Notes under the pieces: model-generated
Told to the model about the DNA's origin: nothing
The model's input: only the letters and a program-made list of their open reading frames with translations
The model's database searches: none
Shown: one piece after another, positions 25,901-34,125 of the stretch
How the letters are laid out: each line of letters begins with the position of its first letter
How positions within the stretch are numbered: the first letter of the stretch is position 1
Translations under genes and position numbers: made by a program
From: Dendrobium chrysotoxum
Taxonomy: Eukaryota; Streptophyta; Magnoliopsida; Asparagales; Orchidaceae
Direction of reading: 5' to 3'
Length of the DNA: 64,000 bases
Assembly (NCBI GenBank): GCA_019925795.1
Contig: CM034298.1
Coordinates: forward strand, 28,201,556-28,265,555

Positions 25901-27579
25901 TTGCTGCCCTTTTGCTGCGCTTTGGCTCATTCATTAGTTTATGAATATTTATCCTTTTATATTTACGAAATTTCATACATATTCGTTCAGGTTCATACAA
26001 AACAAACTAAAATAAACTGAAATACATGCGGGCATAAGCATAATAGAGATGAAGTGCAATAATAGAATATTTACTAATTCTTATAACCTCGTTTGGGTAT
26101 CTCACCTCACTTGGAATTCGTTCTTCCTTCTTTCTTCTCCTTTTGTATACCACCTCAATTAAGTTCCTCATTCAATAGTAAACCTTTTCTTTCTTTCCTA
26201 TGTTCAGCAATCTACCACAATGATCTTGGCCACAACTAACTGATTTCAGCAAACATTATTAAAGTTCATCCTTCTAACCATAGATTTCAGCAAAAATTCA
26301 TTTTAGTAACTATAGATTGTTTTACCTGGACTTTATTCTTCCGTAATGAGCCTTCACGAATCCTCCAGCACCCCCTAACAACAACTTAGCGAACTCCAAA
26401 TAAACACATATGTGAGAAAATTGGAATGGGAAGGGAAGTGAACTAAATTCTATTTTATATTTCAATGCTCTTTCCACTCAGTCCACCAAACTCACTCTTA
26501 GCCGTGCGATTGCAGCATGCCAAAAATCAACCTTTGCTTGCTCAGATTAGTGGAATAGCTACAGTAAATATATAATAAATAAATGGTATGCTACAGTGTT
26601 ATCCATTAACATTACTTTTAATAATATGCTACATTAATTTAGTTAATTGTTTTGAACTTAATTGATTATTACATGAATTTACATATATACATGCACTTAT
26701 AATACATTTGGAGGAAGTTAATGCTTACATTATTTTGAACATTTTGAGGGTATTACATTGTTGTTGTTGCTTCTTCAATAGTATCGTTGTATTCATACTC
26801 AAGCACGAAAGTAGTCCTTTTTAATGTCTTGTATGTTATCATTGTGACATTGTTTACTTTGTTGGCACCTTCTCTTTTCTTATGAATATAATGTTAAAAT
26901 TTGAAAGAGAGATCTATTATACTGCAACACCCACGTCATTGTCAACATAAAAGCTTCAAATATAGGACTACTAAATGTCTTCGCAAGACTTAATTTCAAA
27001 TTAGGAACCTGCAGAAGTTATCTAAGTATATAATCAATTTTTCTCGGCACGCTATCATGGACATCATAATGAAAACCACCTTTAAGCTTTGCTAACTCAA
27101 ATATCTGAAATTGATTACAAATATGCTAAATCCCATCATTGAAATTTTATATGTGATTGTTATTTGCATGATATAGGTTTACCCTGGAGCTTGGACTGCT
27201 GTCATGGTTTCATTGGATAATGTTGGAATCTGGAATTTGCGCTCAGAAGATCTTGATTCATGGTACCTTGGGCAGGAGACATACATCAGTGTTGTAAACC
27301 CTGAAAGCACTAACAAAACTGAGCAGCCAGTTCCAGACAATGCTCTATACTGTGGACTCCTCAAGGACATGCAGAAGTATGTACTTCTATATATAATTCA
27401 TGTTACCTTGTCATTCTTTTTGTGGTAAATTTCTGATTTATCATTTCAATTTGTTTTTGAGAATATTCAGACAGCAGTCACCTCATGGTCAGGGCTTAAA
27501 TTCATCATCTACGCTGGCAAGTCGAAGCGGAATGATGCTTGCCTTGATGTTCGTAGCTGCTTTGCTTATGTTCCTGTAA
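7974..27579 (+). CDS. SKU5-like GPI-anchored multicopper-oxidase-family protein (9 exons)
   Basis: Exons inferred from GT/AG sites and homology: 7974-8129, 8330-8439, 8558-8828, 8929-9067, 10027-10393, 10756-11121, 11245-11323, 27177-27376 and 27471-27579. They sum to 1797 nt, or 598 codons, with every junction in phase. The protein has a signal peptide (residues 1 to about 28), then cupredoxin domains with family landmarks FDWNVAYIKASPLGVEQQ, RKNSWQDGV, GTNCPIPVGWNWTYRFQVKD, HLDGYAFFV and IWNLRSEDLDSWYLGQE. The C-terminal tail is small residues plus a hydrophobic run (MMLALMFVAALLMFL), as in GPI-anchored proteins. SKU5 and its SKS relatives are cell-wall/plasma-membrane glycoproteins needed for directional growth. 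As in that family, the HCHxxxH copper motif of ascorbate oxidase is absent (NLRSEDLDSWY in its place), so oxidase activity is doubtful. No stops or lost splice sites are seen despite the 15.9-kb intron 7. Start chosen as the ATG directly before the signal peptide. Confidence 0.93.
9229..9430. mobile_element. MITE-like inverted-repeat element in intron 4
   Basis: 202 bp with about 31-bp imperfect terminal inverted repeats: 9229-9259 begins AGAGTTAAGTCC and 9400-9430 ends GGACTTAACTCT-like (actual CAGACATAACTCT). By eye about 26 of 31 positions pair. The interior is built of GTGTACA and TGTACAC words repeated roughly every 20-25 bp. It has no coding capacity. I could not find a convincing target-site duplication, so the superfamily is unassigned. 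Confidence 0.65.
11340..12335. other. AT-rich intron sequence without features
   Basis: I see no coding or structured element. A short direct repeat, AACAATAATTAATCTCCTATAG and a near copy, occurs at about 11954 and 11994. Confidence 0.5.
12336..12925 (+). pseudogene. LINE (RTE-like) reverse transcriptase 3' fragment, copy 1
   Basis: The open frame 12336-12602 reads IIQSDGEIDGDIISRIQIGW and AMLYGQECRPLK, then EMRMLR. Further frames continue with LRDMIQNEFIREKVGVAP and RLRWFGHIKQ. These are the hallmarks of the reverse-transcriptase C-terminus of plant non-LTR elements. It is 5'-truncated and broken by stops and frame changes. It ends near CCCCACATAGTGGGATAAAAGCTTGATATTG, the 3' terminus shared by the copies here. 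Confidence 0.85.
12926..13235 (+). pseudogene. LINE (RTE-like) fragment, copy 2
   Basis: A second truncated copy abuts copy 1 in the same orientation. It starts slightly further 5' in the protein: GVEAKLQLWR, then LSRSKTKYIGCNFSS, then SIIQSDGEIDGDI. It jumps directly to the 3' end CCCCACGTAGTGGTATAAAGG and so lacks the segment that copy 1 retains after GLL. Internal deletion and stops make it non-coding. Confidence 0.75.
13240..13478 (+). pseudogene. LINE (RTE-like) copy 3, left part
   Basis: Same family as the two preceding copies (LSRSKIEYIGCNFSSNRSS, then IVQSDGEIDGNII). It is cut at 13478 by the hAT transposon and resumes at 17327. The last 8 bases, ATTAGTGG, are one copy of the hAT target duplication; the LINE copy 1 sequence at the same place is ATTAGTAG. 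Confidence 0.8.
13479..17326 (-). mobile_element. hAT-superfamily DNA transposon, 3848 bp
   Basis: The ends are perfect 17-bp inverted repeats, CTATGATGCACCGACAC at 13479 and its reverse complement ending at 17326. They are flanked by 8-bp duplications ATTAGTGG / ATTAGTAG (one mismatch), the size typical of hAT. Both sub-terminal regions are crowded with GACACGG / CCGTGTC words, as expected for transposase-binding sites. The interior carries a broken BED-finger transposase on the minus strand. It is inserted in LINE copy 3, so it is younger than that copy. Confidence 0.93.
13832..16146 (-). pseudogene. hAT transposase (BED zinc finger, DUF659, dimerisation domain), broken
   Basis: Minus strand. 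The 257-residue first frame (16146-15373) holds a BED finger: PLWIHIINLEKTF, then C-x2-C in FKCNYCGGTY, then SRLKAHLL with the His ligands. DUF659 follows (RSKLLERKRAHIKTLLE, VSLMCDG), where a stop replaces the expected Trp of the MCDGWTD motif. Later pieces are ECHWITVVADDV-like text at about 15000, a WWDDVDYILAFINPIYNMLR block (14705-14463), and the C-terminal dimerisation domain with CCERNWSTYSFIQSMKRNK and LVYVHINLR (14176-13832). At least one stop and several frame changes disable it. The element could move only with a transposase supplied in trans. Confidence 0.88.
17327..17837 (+). pseudogene. LINE (RTE-like) copy 3, right part with TTG tail
   Basis: Continuation of copy 3 after the hAT element: W-to-stop changes, then ALRDIMRNKHIHEKFGVA-like text and RPRWFDHV. 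The 3' terminus is CCCATGTTGTGGGATAAAGGCTTG followed by (TTG)n. Tails made of a short tandem repeat instead of poly(A) are typical of the RTE clade. The tail is interrupted at 17837 by the Tekay element and ends at 26758-26770. Confidence 0.8.
17838..19701 (-). repeat. 3' LTR of the Tekay element
   Basis: 1864 bp, the left copy on the plus strand. The coding genes end just to its right and the polypurine tract touches its inner edge. It contains a TTTTGCTGCC-type minisatellite at 18690-18870, the source of an apparent Cys/Phe/Leu-rich open frame. Confidence 0.93.
18690..18870. repeat. TTTTGCTGCC minisatellite in the left Tekay LTR
   Basis: About 15 degenerate copies of a 9-15-base unit around TTTTGCTGC. 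The matching segment in the other LTR (25755-25930) has a different copy order and number, so the array has changed since insertion. Confidence 0.85.
19703..19720 (-). other. Polypurine tract of the Tekay element
   Basis: Read on the minus strand it is AAAAAGGAGGGGTGATT, directly before the 3' LTR (TGTAATACCC). The preceding minus-strand sequence is GGACGAAATTTC, a Tekay-type landmark. Confidence 0.85.
19810..23173 (-). pseudogene. Tekay pol: RT, RNase H, integrase, chromodomain (broken)
   Basis: Minus strand, N- to C-terminal. The reverse transcriptase (22860-22156) has RIYIDYRELNKVT, FGIDLRSGYHQV, VMPFGLTNAPA and the intact catalytic FIDDILVYS. RNase H (21862-21401) has VIAYASRQLK and IFTDQQ; its first catalytic Asp is replaced (IYSYAS). 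The integrase zinc finger (21028-20714) has HHAGYTIHPSSTKMY and CEICQIVKAEHQ; the core (20633-20448) has VSDRDGRF and FYPQIDGQYERT, where the usual T(A)YHPQTDGQ.ER is altered. The C-terminus (20091-19825) ends with a chromodomain-like EEPKIIINFETKQLRNRQI. Multiple stops and frameshifts break it. A 403-bp direct duplication repeats the end of RT and the linker (see repeat). Confidence 0.92.
21650..22455 (-). repeat. 403-bp tandem duplication inside Tekay pol
   Basis: GGGAACTGTCAATACTGG and TGTGGTTAGATGCATC occur at about 21650/21671 and again about 403 bp to the right (22053/22074). The following text (AAGCTCTTCTCACATTCAGC, ATCTTCTGTAATATCCTGC, TTGATTTTTCCTCAATGTC) is likewise doubled. The duplicated protein segment runs from LETLRKNQLYAKYSKCEF to the start of RNase H. 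The copies differ at many bases, so the duplication is old or predates this insertion. Confidence 0.85.
23205..24650 (-). pseudogene. Tekay gag and protease (broken)
   Basis: Minus strand. The gag part (24574-24038) has FKLPAFEGASDPTVAEDWLL, ERWWQVQHREKF and LTQGSKAVIQYEAEFTSLS, classic chromovirus capsid text, with an in-frame stop between the two halves. A zinc knuckle follows (23843-23700): CFKCGEMGLRKMDC, with an unusual Arg where the knuckle His is expected. The protease has VLFDSCTSHSFIS, where the active-site Gly of D-S/T-G is changed to Cys, then FDIILGMDWL. The substitutions and stops mean no functional polyprotein. Confidence 0.9.
24898..24914 (-). other. Primer-binding site of the Tekay element
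   Basis: On the minus strand TTGGCATTAGAGCC follows the 5' LTR after a few bases. It matches the usual initiator-Met tRNA site TGGTATCAGAGCC with two changes. Confidence 0.8.
24917..26757 (-). repeat. 5' LTR of the Tekay element
   Basis: 1841 bp, the right copy on the plus strand, same ends as the left LTR. It carries its own version of the TTTTGCTGCC array at 25755-25930. Confidence 0.93.
27177..27579 (+). CDS. Exons 8-9 of the SKU5-like gene (GPI-anchor end)
   Basis: Listed separately because they lie 15.9 kb from exon 7 and could be mistaken for a gene fragment. Exon 8 (27177-27376) opens after GATATAG with VYPGAWTAVMVSLDNVG, the end of the third cupredoxin domain. It closes at LLKDMQ with donor GTATGTAC. 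Exon 9 (27471-27579) begins after ATATTCAG and encodes QQSPHG, a Ser/Gly-rich linker (GLNSSSTLASRSG) and a hydrophobic tail ending MFL, then TAA at 27577-27579. The phase fits exon 7 (0) and the exon 8/9 junction (2). Confidence 0.92.
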
Positions 27580-29570
27580 CAACAATATTCAAACTCCAGA
27601 TTATGTTGGATCTTAAGACCATTGAGTCATTGGCCAGGCCTGTGGATTTATGGGATTTTAACTGTGCAAATCGAAGTTGTGTTCTTTTTTTTTTTTTTTT
27701 TAGGCTATTAAAAAAGCATTACACAATGTTTTTTTTTGTTGTGACGCGTGAGTTTAGGCTTTTTTTTCTCCTTTTTAACTTTTGACATTTCATTCATGCA
27801 AACTGCTGTACTAACCATCAGAATGGATTCCGTGGCTTTTCTCATATAGGCCTTGTTTTCTAGTTTTGCAGCTGATATTATTTCAAAGTTTGCTTTTTCT
27901 TACGTTTTTTCTTGTTGGTTTTGATATTTGGAAAATGCTTCAAAGGATAATAAATTTAGCCCAATGCGAAATGCGCATGAGTCAAATCTAAAATGCTAAA
28001 TTTTGAACACACATGGGGTCGGTGGACCCCTCTTTTAATATTAAGGCTTTGGTTTGGAAGGCTTTTTTACTGTTGCTTAAAAGCAGCTTTTTAGTACGAA
28101 AATTAAAGTTGGTTTAAGAAGCGTAAGAAGCCATTCCCAAATGAAGCCTTAGAATGCAACAAATTCAGAATATTGTAAAGCATGTGATTGTGCTGTATTA
28201 TCGGCGTGTAGCATGCTTTCATTTCTGCTAGCCATCCAATATTTTTAGTTTTGCGTGTGGGAGATCCAACAATTAGAGTGGGGGGTTTTAACATTGATTA
28301 ACAAAGCACCTATCGATGATTTACGCACCCAAGTAATCAAAAGTAACAATGCAAACAGGGGCGTTATGAATTTTTCACATGAAAATTTTGGGATGGAAAG
28401 ACCCGTGCCTTTGTCCAACGGAAATAACTTCATAAGTTCAACAAATATTAGAAGGTAGTTTTAGTATTTTCCGGAATGAGAAAAGGCACTAAAGTAATAA
28501 AAAACAAGCTATTGATTTATTGTAGATGGTGGATGTTAAGGGTGTTAAAATTGGTCAATACTTGAACTCAACATGTATAATAAATGGATTAAAAAAGTTG
28601 TACTTGAAGCCTACCCATTTTTAATCATGATAATCTTAGCTTGACCCAATAATTTATTTTGATCATTTTTTAATAATTTATTAACTATAGATCTTAAATT
28701 AATTGATCAAAAATAAGAAGCACATAACAAGTAGAATAATATAAGGAAATAATTGAATGCGCCATTTTTGGGTCAACATTGTGTTTATGGGTCAATCTAA
28801 ATCCTACCCACCAATTAAATGGGTTAGAATTTTGGACATGTAAAACCTATTCATTAAATGGGTTAATCTTACCCTAGAATTATTTGGTCAAGTACAAGTT
28901 GAGTTGATGCGTTGGGTTATTTATTGACATCCTTATTGAATGGTGCGCTTGAAATATGATGTTGAATCCCATGAGGTTAGTGTACATTAGGGTTTTCATG
29001 ATTACAAATATTATTGGTTAAACCAATTACTGATCAAGTTATGTGTGTACGAAACTTATTTTTAATTTAACATTGTAGGAAGCACACATGTGACAGATTC
29101 AAGATAGGACTTGCTAAAGCTATAAGAATTGAACATGAATAAATCCCTCATCACCAAGAAGACTAAGAAATAAAGTGTGTATTAACTTGTAAAATGTATT
29201 TTTATTTTTTTCTCGAGTATTTCTGTTTATTAGACATGAAGTGGGTTGAACAATCACACACACACACAAAGAATAGTATAAAATAAAATTGAGTTAATTA
29301 AAGCAATAGATTTTCTTTCTTAATCATATTGTATGACTTACTTTGTATTGTATGATATACATAAAAATTTTATAAATTCTAAAAATTAAATGAGATTAAT
29401 TAGCTAAAAATTAGAATTGAAATTAATATAATTAATCATATAGTAAGCAGTACACAGATCGTATTGAATGAACTATTCAAATTCAAAACATTAAAATCCT
29501 AAAATTTTTTTAAAAAATAGGCTGATTCAAATTTTAAACTATTTGTACTATACTTCATACAATACAAAAC
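27580..29570. other. 3' flank of the SKU5-like gene; no further gene seen
   Basis: The first few hundred bases, with poly(T) runs at 27687 and GATAATAAATTTAG at about 27948, probably include the 3' UTR. Beyond that the sequence is AT-rich with no convincing open frame. A short CA repeat lies at about 29257. Confidence 0.55.
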
Positions 29571-29619
29571 ATAAAACCTTGTAACATGAATTGCCTCTTT
29601 CGGAACTTGAAATCAAGAG

Positions 29620-30010
29620 GACGAATTAGAGTTGATTTCGTATTATACGATCTCAATCGTACAATCCGACCAAACAAAGAACATGTATGGCCAAACTCTA
29701 TTTGGATAGGTTGATCCAATGCTGTAAGTTGCCATCCTTTTGAAGATTGTACTGTATGATCCTTGTCATACAATATGAACAAACAAAGAGCTTGATCGGA
29801 TGTAAGATTAACCATATAAGGATTTTTAAGGTTTGATTATGCGCTTAACGTAAATACCCTTTTATATTCTTTTAACACAAGTCCTTGGACATCTTAAGCT
29901 TTTATGTGGGAGATCAAGAGAGTTGAGAGAGAACTTTTGGAGAGACTTACTCTATTGTGTGAGGGAGAGAAGGTGAGAGAGATAGAAGTGATTGTGAGGG
30001 ATCATGAGAT
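29620..30010 (+). repeat. Partial Sirevirus-like LTR (duplicate of the 30.9-31.4 kb LTR)
   Basis: The block with GAATTAGAGTTGATTTCGTA, CCAAACTCTATTTGGATAGG and GATTGTACTGTATGATCC, then GGGAGATCAAGAGAGTTGAG, is repeated at 30868-31360. This copy lacks about 130 bp in the middle. It is an isolated LTR piece with no internal region beside it. It holds the ATTGTACTGTATGAT dyad related to those of elements A and B. Confidence 0.7.
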
Positions 30011-30119
30011 CAACGGCTCAAATTTCATGCATTTCATGCACTGGTTAACTGAAACCCTATTGATGAAGATTGTGAATATTTTTAAAAATACTAGATCATA
30101 TGCCATGATATTTTAAATA

Positions 30120-30860
30120 GAGATAATTCAAGTATAAATGAATAATGGGAAATAGTTTTTTGTGCTTTGAAATGCTATATTTGAAAAGCTAATTAAATCT
30201 AAAGTTCCTAAACTAGGATCTAGGATTTACTTGGATTCAATCAATGTAAATGACCAAACTTAGGCTCGTTCTTTTCCTTGTGACCTCTAGAATAACTCCA
30301 CTAAAGAAATCAAGCGATGGGGAACCTTGGATTGAGAGATATGAGCCTTGGATGGAGTAGAGGTTTGGTGTGGCTGGAAGCTCACCGTCGGAAGCTTACA
30401 ATCGACAGAGTTCAAATTAGGTATTGTGTACGGAGATCTCAAGAGCTCAAATGAAAAGAGTTTGAGGGTTGAGAGGTAGTGTGTAATGAGAAAGTGTGTA
30501 AAGCTTGAATGAAAGAGTTTATTCCTTTGGCCCAATTCAATAGCCATAGCTCATTTGGACAGTTGAGATTACTTTGGAAGGATTCTTTGATGATTAAATA
30601 TCATTCTTTAGATGGTTCAAGGCCTGAGCAAGAAATAATAGAAAGGAAAATGAGTTAGAAAGCTCATTTTGTATTTATATGGGGAAATGGACCACTTAGC
30701 TAGTTGATTTGGGCTGAATAAGGATTATGTTAATTTCAGGAATATTTTGAAAGCTCATTTGAGATGTTGGAGTGAAATGGGTTCGAAGAGAAATGGGTAG
30801 ATTGGGTAATTTGATAATTTTAAGCTCATTTGAAGAATTTATTAACTCTTTTGACCAGTC
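30120..30860. other. Unassigned spacer between two related LTR pieces
   Basis: No supported gene. A minus-strand frame at 30547-30287 (86 codons) has no recognisable motif. Confidence 0.45.
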
Positions 30861-30867
30861 AATTAGT

Positions 30868-32018
30868 CAAGAATTAGAGTTGATTTCATATTATTCAATA
30901 TCAAGCATACAATCCGAACAAACAAAGAAAATGTATGGCCAAACTCTATTTGGACAGGTTGATCCAATGCTCTAAGTTACCATCCTTTTAAAGATTGTAC
31001 TGTACGATCCTTATCATACAATCCAAACAAATAGAGAGCTTGATTAGACGAACTTCAATCAAATAAGATAATAGAGTTTCATAAGTCGACAAGTTTAATC
31101 AAGTCGTAATGTACAATTTATAGATTGAATTGTACAATCGAATTGTACAATCTGCTCATAAAATTAATCATATCAGGATTTTTACGGTTTGATTAAGCGC
31201 TTAATGTAAATACCTCTTTATATTATTTTAACACAAGTCGTTGGCCATCTTAAGCTTTTTTGCGGGAGATCAAGAGAGTTCAGAGAAAACTTTTGGAGAG
31301 ACTTACTCTACTGTGTGAGTGAGAGAAGGTAAGAGAGATAGGCGTGATTATGAGGGATCTCTTAAAGGGTGTTCATGAGATCGAGTTCCACAAAGATTGT
31401 TCTTTCTACTTTATCCTTATTTCTTCAATTTTGATAGAGTGAGGGCTCTTGGGTGTAAGAGCTCGCAAGTTTTATAAGAAGACTTTTGTGCTAGCTGGGA
31501 GGCTAGTTGTGAGGCATCTATGTCATGTTGGCTGCAAAAGGAGGGAGGCTTCTCAAGCAAAGGAAGTGGTGTACAAGGGTTTTCTCTTATTCCAATGAAC
31601 AAGAAAGGCTTCTCTTCCTTGCTAGTAGCATAAGGTGTGGATAGTGAAATACTGGGGAGAGGACTCCGGAGAGTGGATGTAGGTCAGGTTGATCGAATCT
31701 CTATAAAAATTTAGTTTGCACTTTTTCATTTCCTTTTTGTTTACTTTATTTTTTGCATTTGTAGTTTGCTACTTTGATCTGTTGTGGTTACATATGATCA
31801 TAATTTTAAAAATTAAAAAAAAATAAAAAACTCTTATCATAAAATAATTTTTAAGATTTATATTGCTCTCAAATCATTTTGAAATAAAATTTTAAAATTT
31901 AAAATTTGATTTTACCAATTTGTTTATTTTCAATACAATTTATTTTTACTACGTTAAAAAGGAAATATTTTAGTTAAGCTAATTCACCCCCCTCTTGGTT
32001 ATGCCTAGTCAATTACAT
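30868..32018 (+). repeat. 5' LTR of a decayed Sirevirus-like element (D)
   Basis: The right part aligns with the A/B LTRs: GGACTCCGGAGAGTGGATGTAGGTCAGGTTGATCGAA followed by CTATAAAAATTTAGTTTGC, and AATTCACCCCCCTCTTGGTT near 31981. The left part contains dyads such as ATTGTACTGTACGAT (30994-31008). The left boundary is uncertain. A degenerate primer-binding site (TTTGGTACAAAAGG) follows at about 32019. Confidence 0.7.
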
Positions 32019-32094
32019 TTGGTACAAAAGGGGGGTTCTCATTTACTTGGTTTTAATACAACAATAGATTCTTGAATCAAAATACATTAAAAGG

Positions 32095-33520
32095 GTATTC
32101 GATGTCCCGTCCACTACTTTTTGATAATATCCCTTTTATATTTTGGAAGATTTGCTCCCATGTTTATGTTCATTCAATCCATAGATTTTTGCATGTAGCA
32201 TTTAATTCAAACTTGATATTCACCACCTCATAGAAAAGTGAATGACATAAAAATTAAAATATCTTTTACTGAATGGAGCATAGAGGATAGGGAACTTGCA
32301 TTGTTAAATGTGAATGTTTGAATTATTTCTTTTGAGCACTTAATTTTTAGATCTATATAAGAGTGTCCACTTGCACCATAAGAAATGAGATTTGGGACAA
32401 ACTATTTACTACTTATAAGGGAACTAATGAAGTTAAGAAATCACAATTAAATAATTTACTTCATGATTATGAGCTTTTAATGTAACCTAGTGAATTTATA
32501 ACAAACATGTATACTTAATTTACAAAAATCAATATTTCTTTGCATGCTTTGGGTAAAGAAATTAGTAATGCTTAAAATGTCAATAAGATTCTATATGCAT
32601 GCCTAAATCTTTGGATGCAAAGGTGATGATAATCTTAGAATCAAAGGATTTGGATGCTTATTTTATTGATAATCTACTTGGTTTCTTGATCGCATATGAG
32701 CAAAGGATTAGCCAAATAACTATAAATAGCAATGAAAAAAGAAGAAGAAGGAAATTGCTCCGAAGGCTGATGACTCAGAAAGTAACAACTCTAAAGGAGG
32801 TAGAGAGGATGATATAGCCTTCATGACTAGACAATTTAATAGCTTTCTAAGGAAGAAGTAAATAAGGCACCACGACAAGTGGAGGAAAGATAAAAAAGTT
32901 GAATAAAAATACCATTGACCTTAATTATTTTGAATGTAATAAGTCATGTCACATAAAGTCAGACTGCTCTAATCTAAATACTTAACTGCCAAAAGAAAAG
33001 GCTAAGGAAATAGTTAATCATAAGAAAATAGAGGAAAGCCTTAAAGAGCCTTCTAGTTGAACTCAAACTCTAAGTCATCTAGGCAGAAGCAAAAGAAGTC
33101 ACCAATTTATGCTTAATCGCTAAAGATAGTTCACATGATATAGATAATGATCAAGTATTAGATTTTAATTACTTTAATTTTTAGAATAATTACATTTGAA
33201 AGAAATATATCATATTATATATGTTAAGTTAGGCATAATGTCAAGTGTAAATGCATACCTTAGGAAGGAGGCCGCAGAGCTTAAAAAATTTGCACTTGGC
33301 TCATCATTTTACCACAAGCAGCTCATTAGGAAACTACAAGCATCATCTCCTTTTTGGAGGAAGACTCATCTTGCATTTAGACTAGCTTATTCATTTCTAG
33401 GGGTAAAGTATTTCTCTTGTGACATGGTTGGACACATTGCACATGTCCTCATAGAGTACATCTTAGTGCACAATATGTCTGGAGGCCTAAGAATTTATCT
33501 GTACACCATATCATGAATTC
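32095..33520 (+). pseudogene. Decayed Sirevirus-like gag (element D)
   Basis: It reads MSRPLLFDNIPFIFWK at 32102, IRNEIWDKLFTTYKGTNEVK at about 32380, LHDYELLM, then ESKDLDAYFIDNLLGFLIAY (32640-32700). Near the end is a damaged zinc knuckle, FSCDMVGHIAH (33410-33440). These match element B's gag piece by piece, but stops and frame changes occur throughout. No pol follows; the element is truncated near 33530. Confidence 0.85.
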
Positions 33521-33569
33521 ATCTCAAGGGTTGAAGGGACCTAAAATCACTTTTTTTAGAAATGCATTT

Positions 33570-34125
33570 GCAATTAATGAAAAATCCTAATACAAACTAC
33601 TAATCAATACTATCACATTCCTCCTTTTAGTAACTCAAGAAATGAAGGAGGAATATTATCCTTACTAAAATCATCCAAAAAAAACTAATATGAGCAAAGT
33701 TAGCACATAAATCTGCTAACTTATTACAATCCCTATGAGAAAAATTAAAAATCATAGATTAAACTCATTCATAAAAGAGAGTTCCTCTACCCAACGTTCA
33801 CCATCAGTAACATCCATCTTCCTCATAGCCTCTTAAAGAAATTTGATGATATTATTATTATCCCCTTCAACAATAATTCCTTTGTAGTGCAACTTCCACT
33901 CTTGAATATACTGGCAAAAAGAATGGATAGCTAACAACTCCACCTAAGATATAACCCAATGTAAATAACTAAACCCAAATGCTAACAAGAATCCACCTTT
34001 GCAATCCCAAAAAATCCACTAATTCCAGCTTTATACGAAGGTAACAATGATGCATCCACATTAACTTTGATCTAATCGGGAGGATGAGGGTACCAATGAT
34101 TAAACAATAGCTTGGAAGGTTGATT
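33570..34125 (-). pseudogene. RNase H-like (RVT_3-type) fragment, broken
   Basis: On the minus strand, from about 34075: IKVNVDASLLPSYKAGISGF, then ELLAIHSFCQYIQEWKLHYK, IIVEGDNNNIIKFL, MNEFN and a KLADLCA-like end. This pattern (VNVDAS, then EGD, then ADL.A) is the RNase H domain found at the end of plant non-LTR retrotransposons and in host genes derived from them. At least four stops or frameshifts disrupt it. Confidence 0.7.

Larger units (their letters stand above)
17838..26757 (-). mobile_element. Tekay/Del-type Ty3/gypsy chromovirus, 8920 bp, minus strand
   Basis: Two LTRs of 1.84-1.86 kb begin TGTCACACCCCAGTTAGC and end GGGTATTACA. The element is flanked by the 5-bp duplication TTGTT (17833-17837, 26758-26762). 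All coding text is on the minus strand, so the right LTR is the 5' LTR. The GAGGACGAAATTTC phrase beside the 3' LTR and the C-terminal chromodomain-like text point to Tekay/Del. The LTRs differ at roughly one in ten positions in the first 110 bases, so the insertion is not recent. It is coding-dead. Confidence 0.95.
11324..27176 (+). other. 15.9-kb intron 7 of the SKU5-like gene
   Basis: It is bounded by CAA|GTGAGTA and ATGATATAG|GTTTAC. It contains, in order: about 1 kb of AT-rich sequence, LINE fragments, a hAT element, the rest of a LINE, and a minus-strand Tekay-type element. After 26770 come about 400 bp of apparent original intron. The Tekay element runs antisense to the gene. Confidence 0.9.

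Noticed and set aside
7974..27579. SKU5-like gene as a pseudogene because of the huge intron
   Set aside because: All nine exons are in phase, splice sites are canonical and no stop interrupts the 598 codons.
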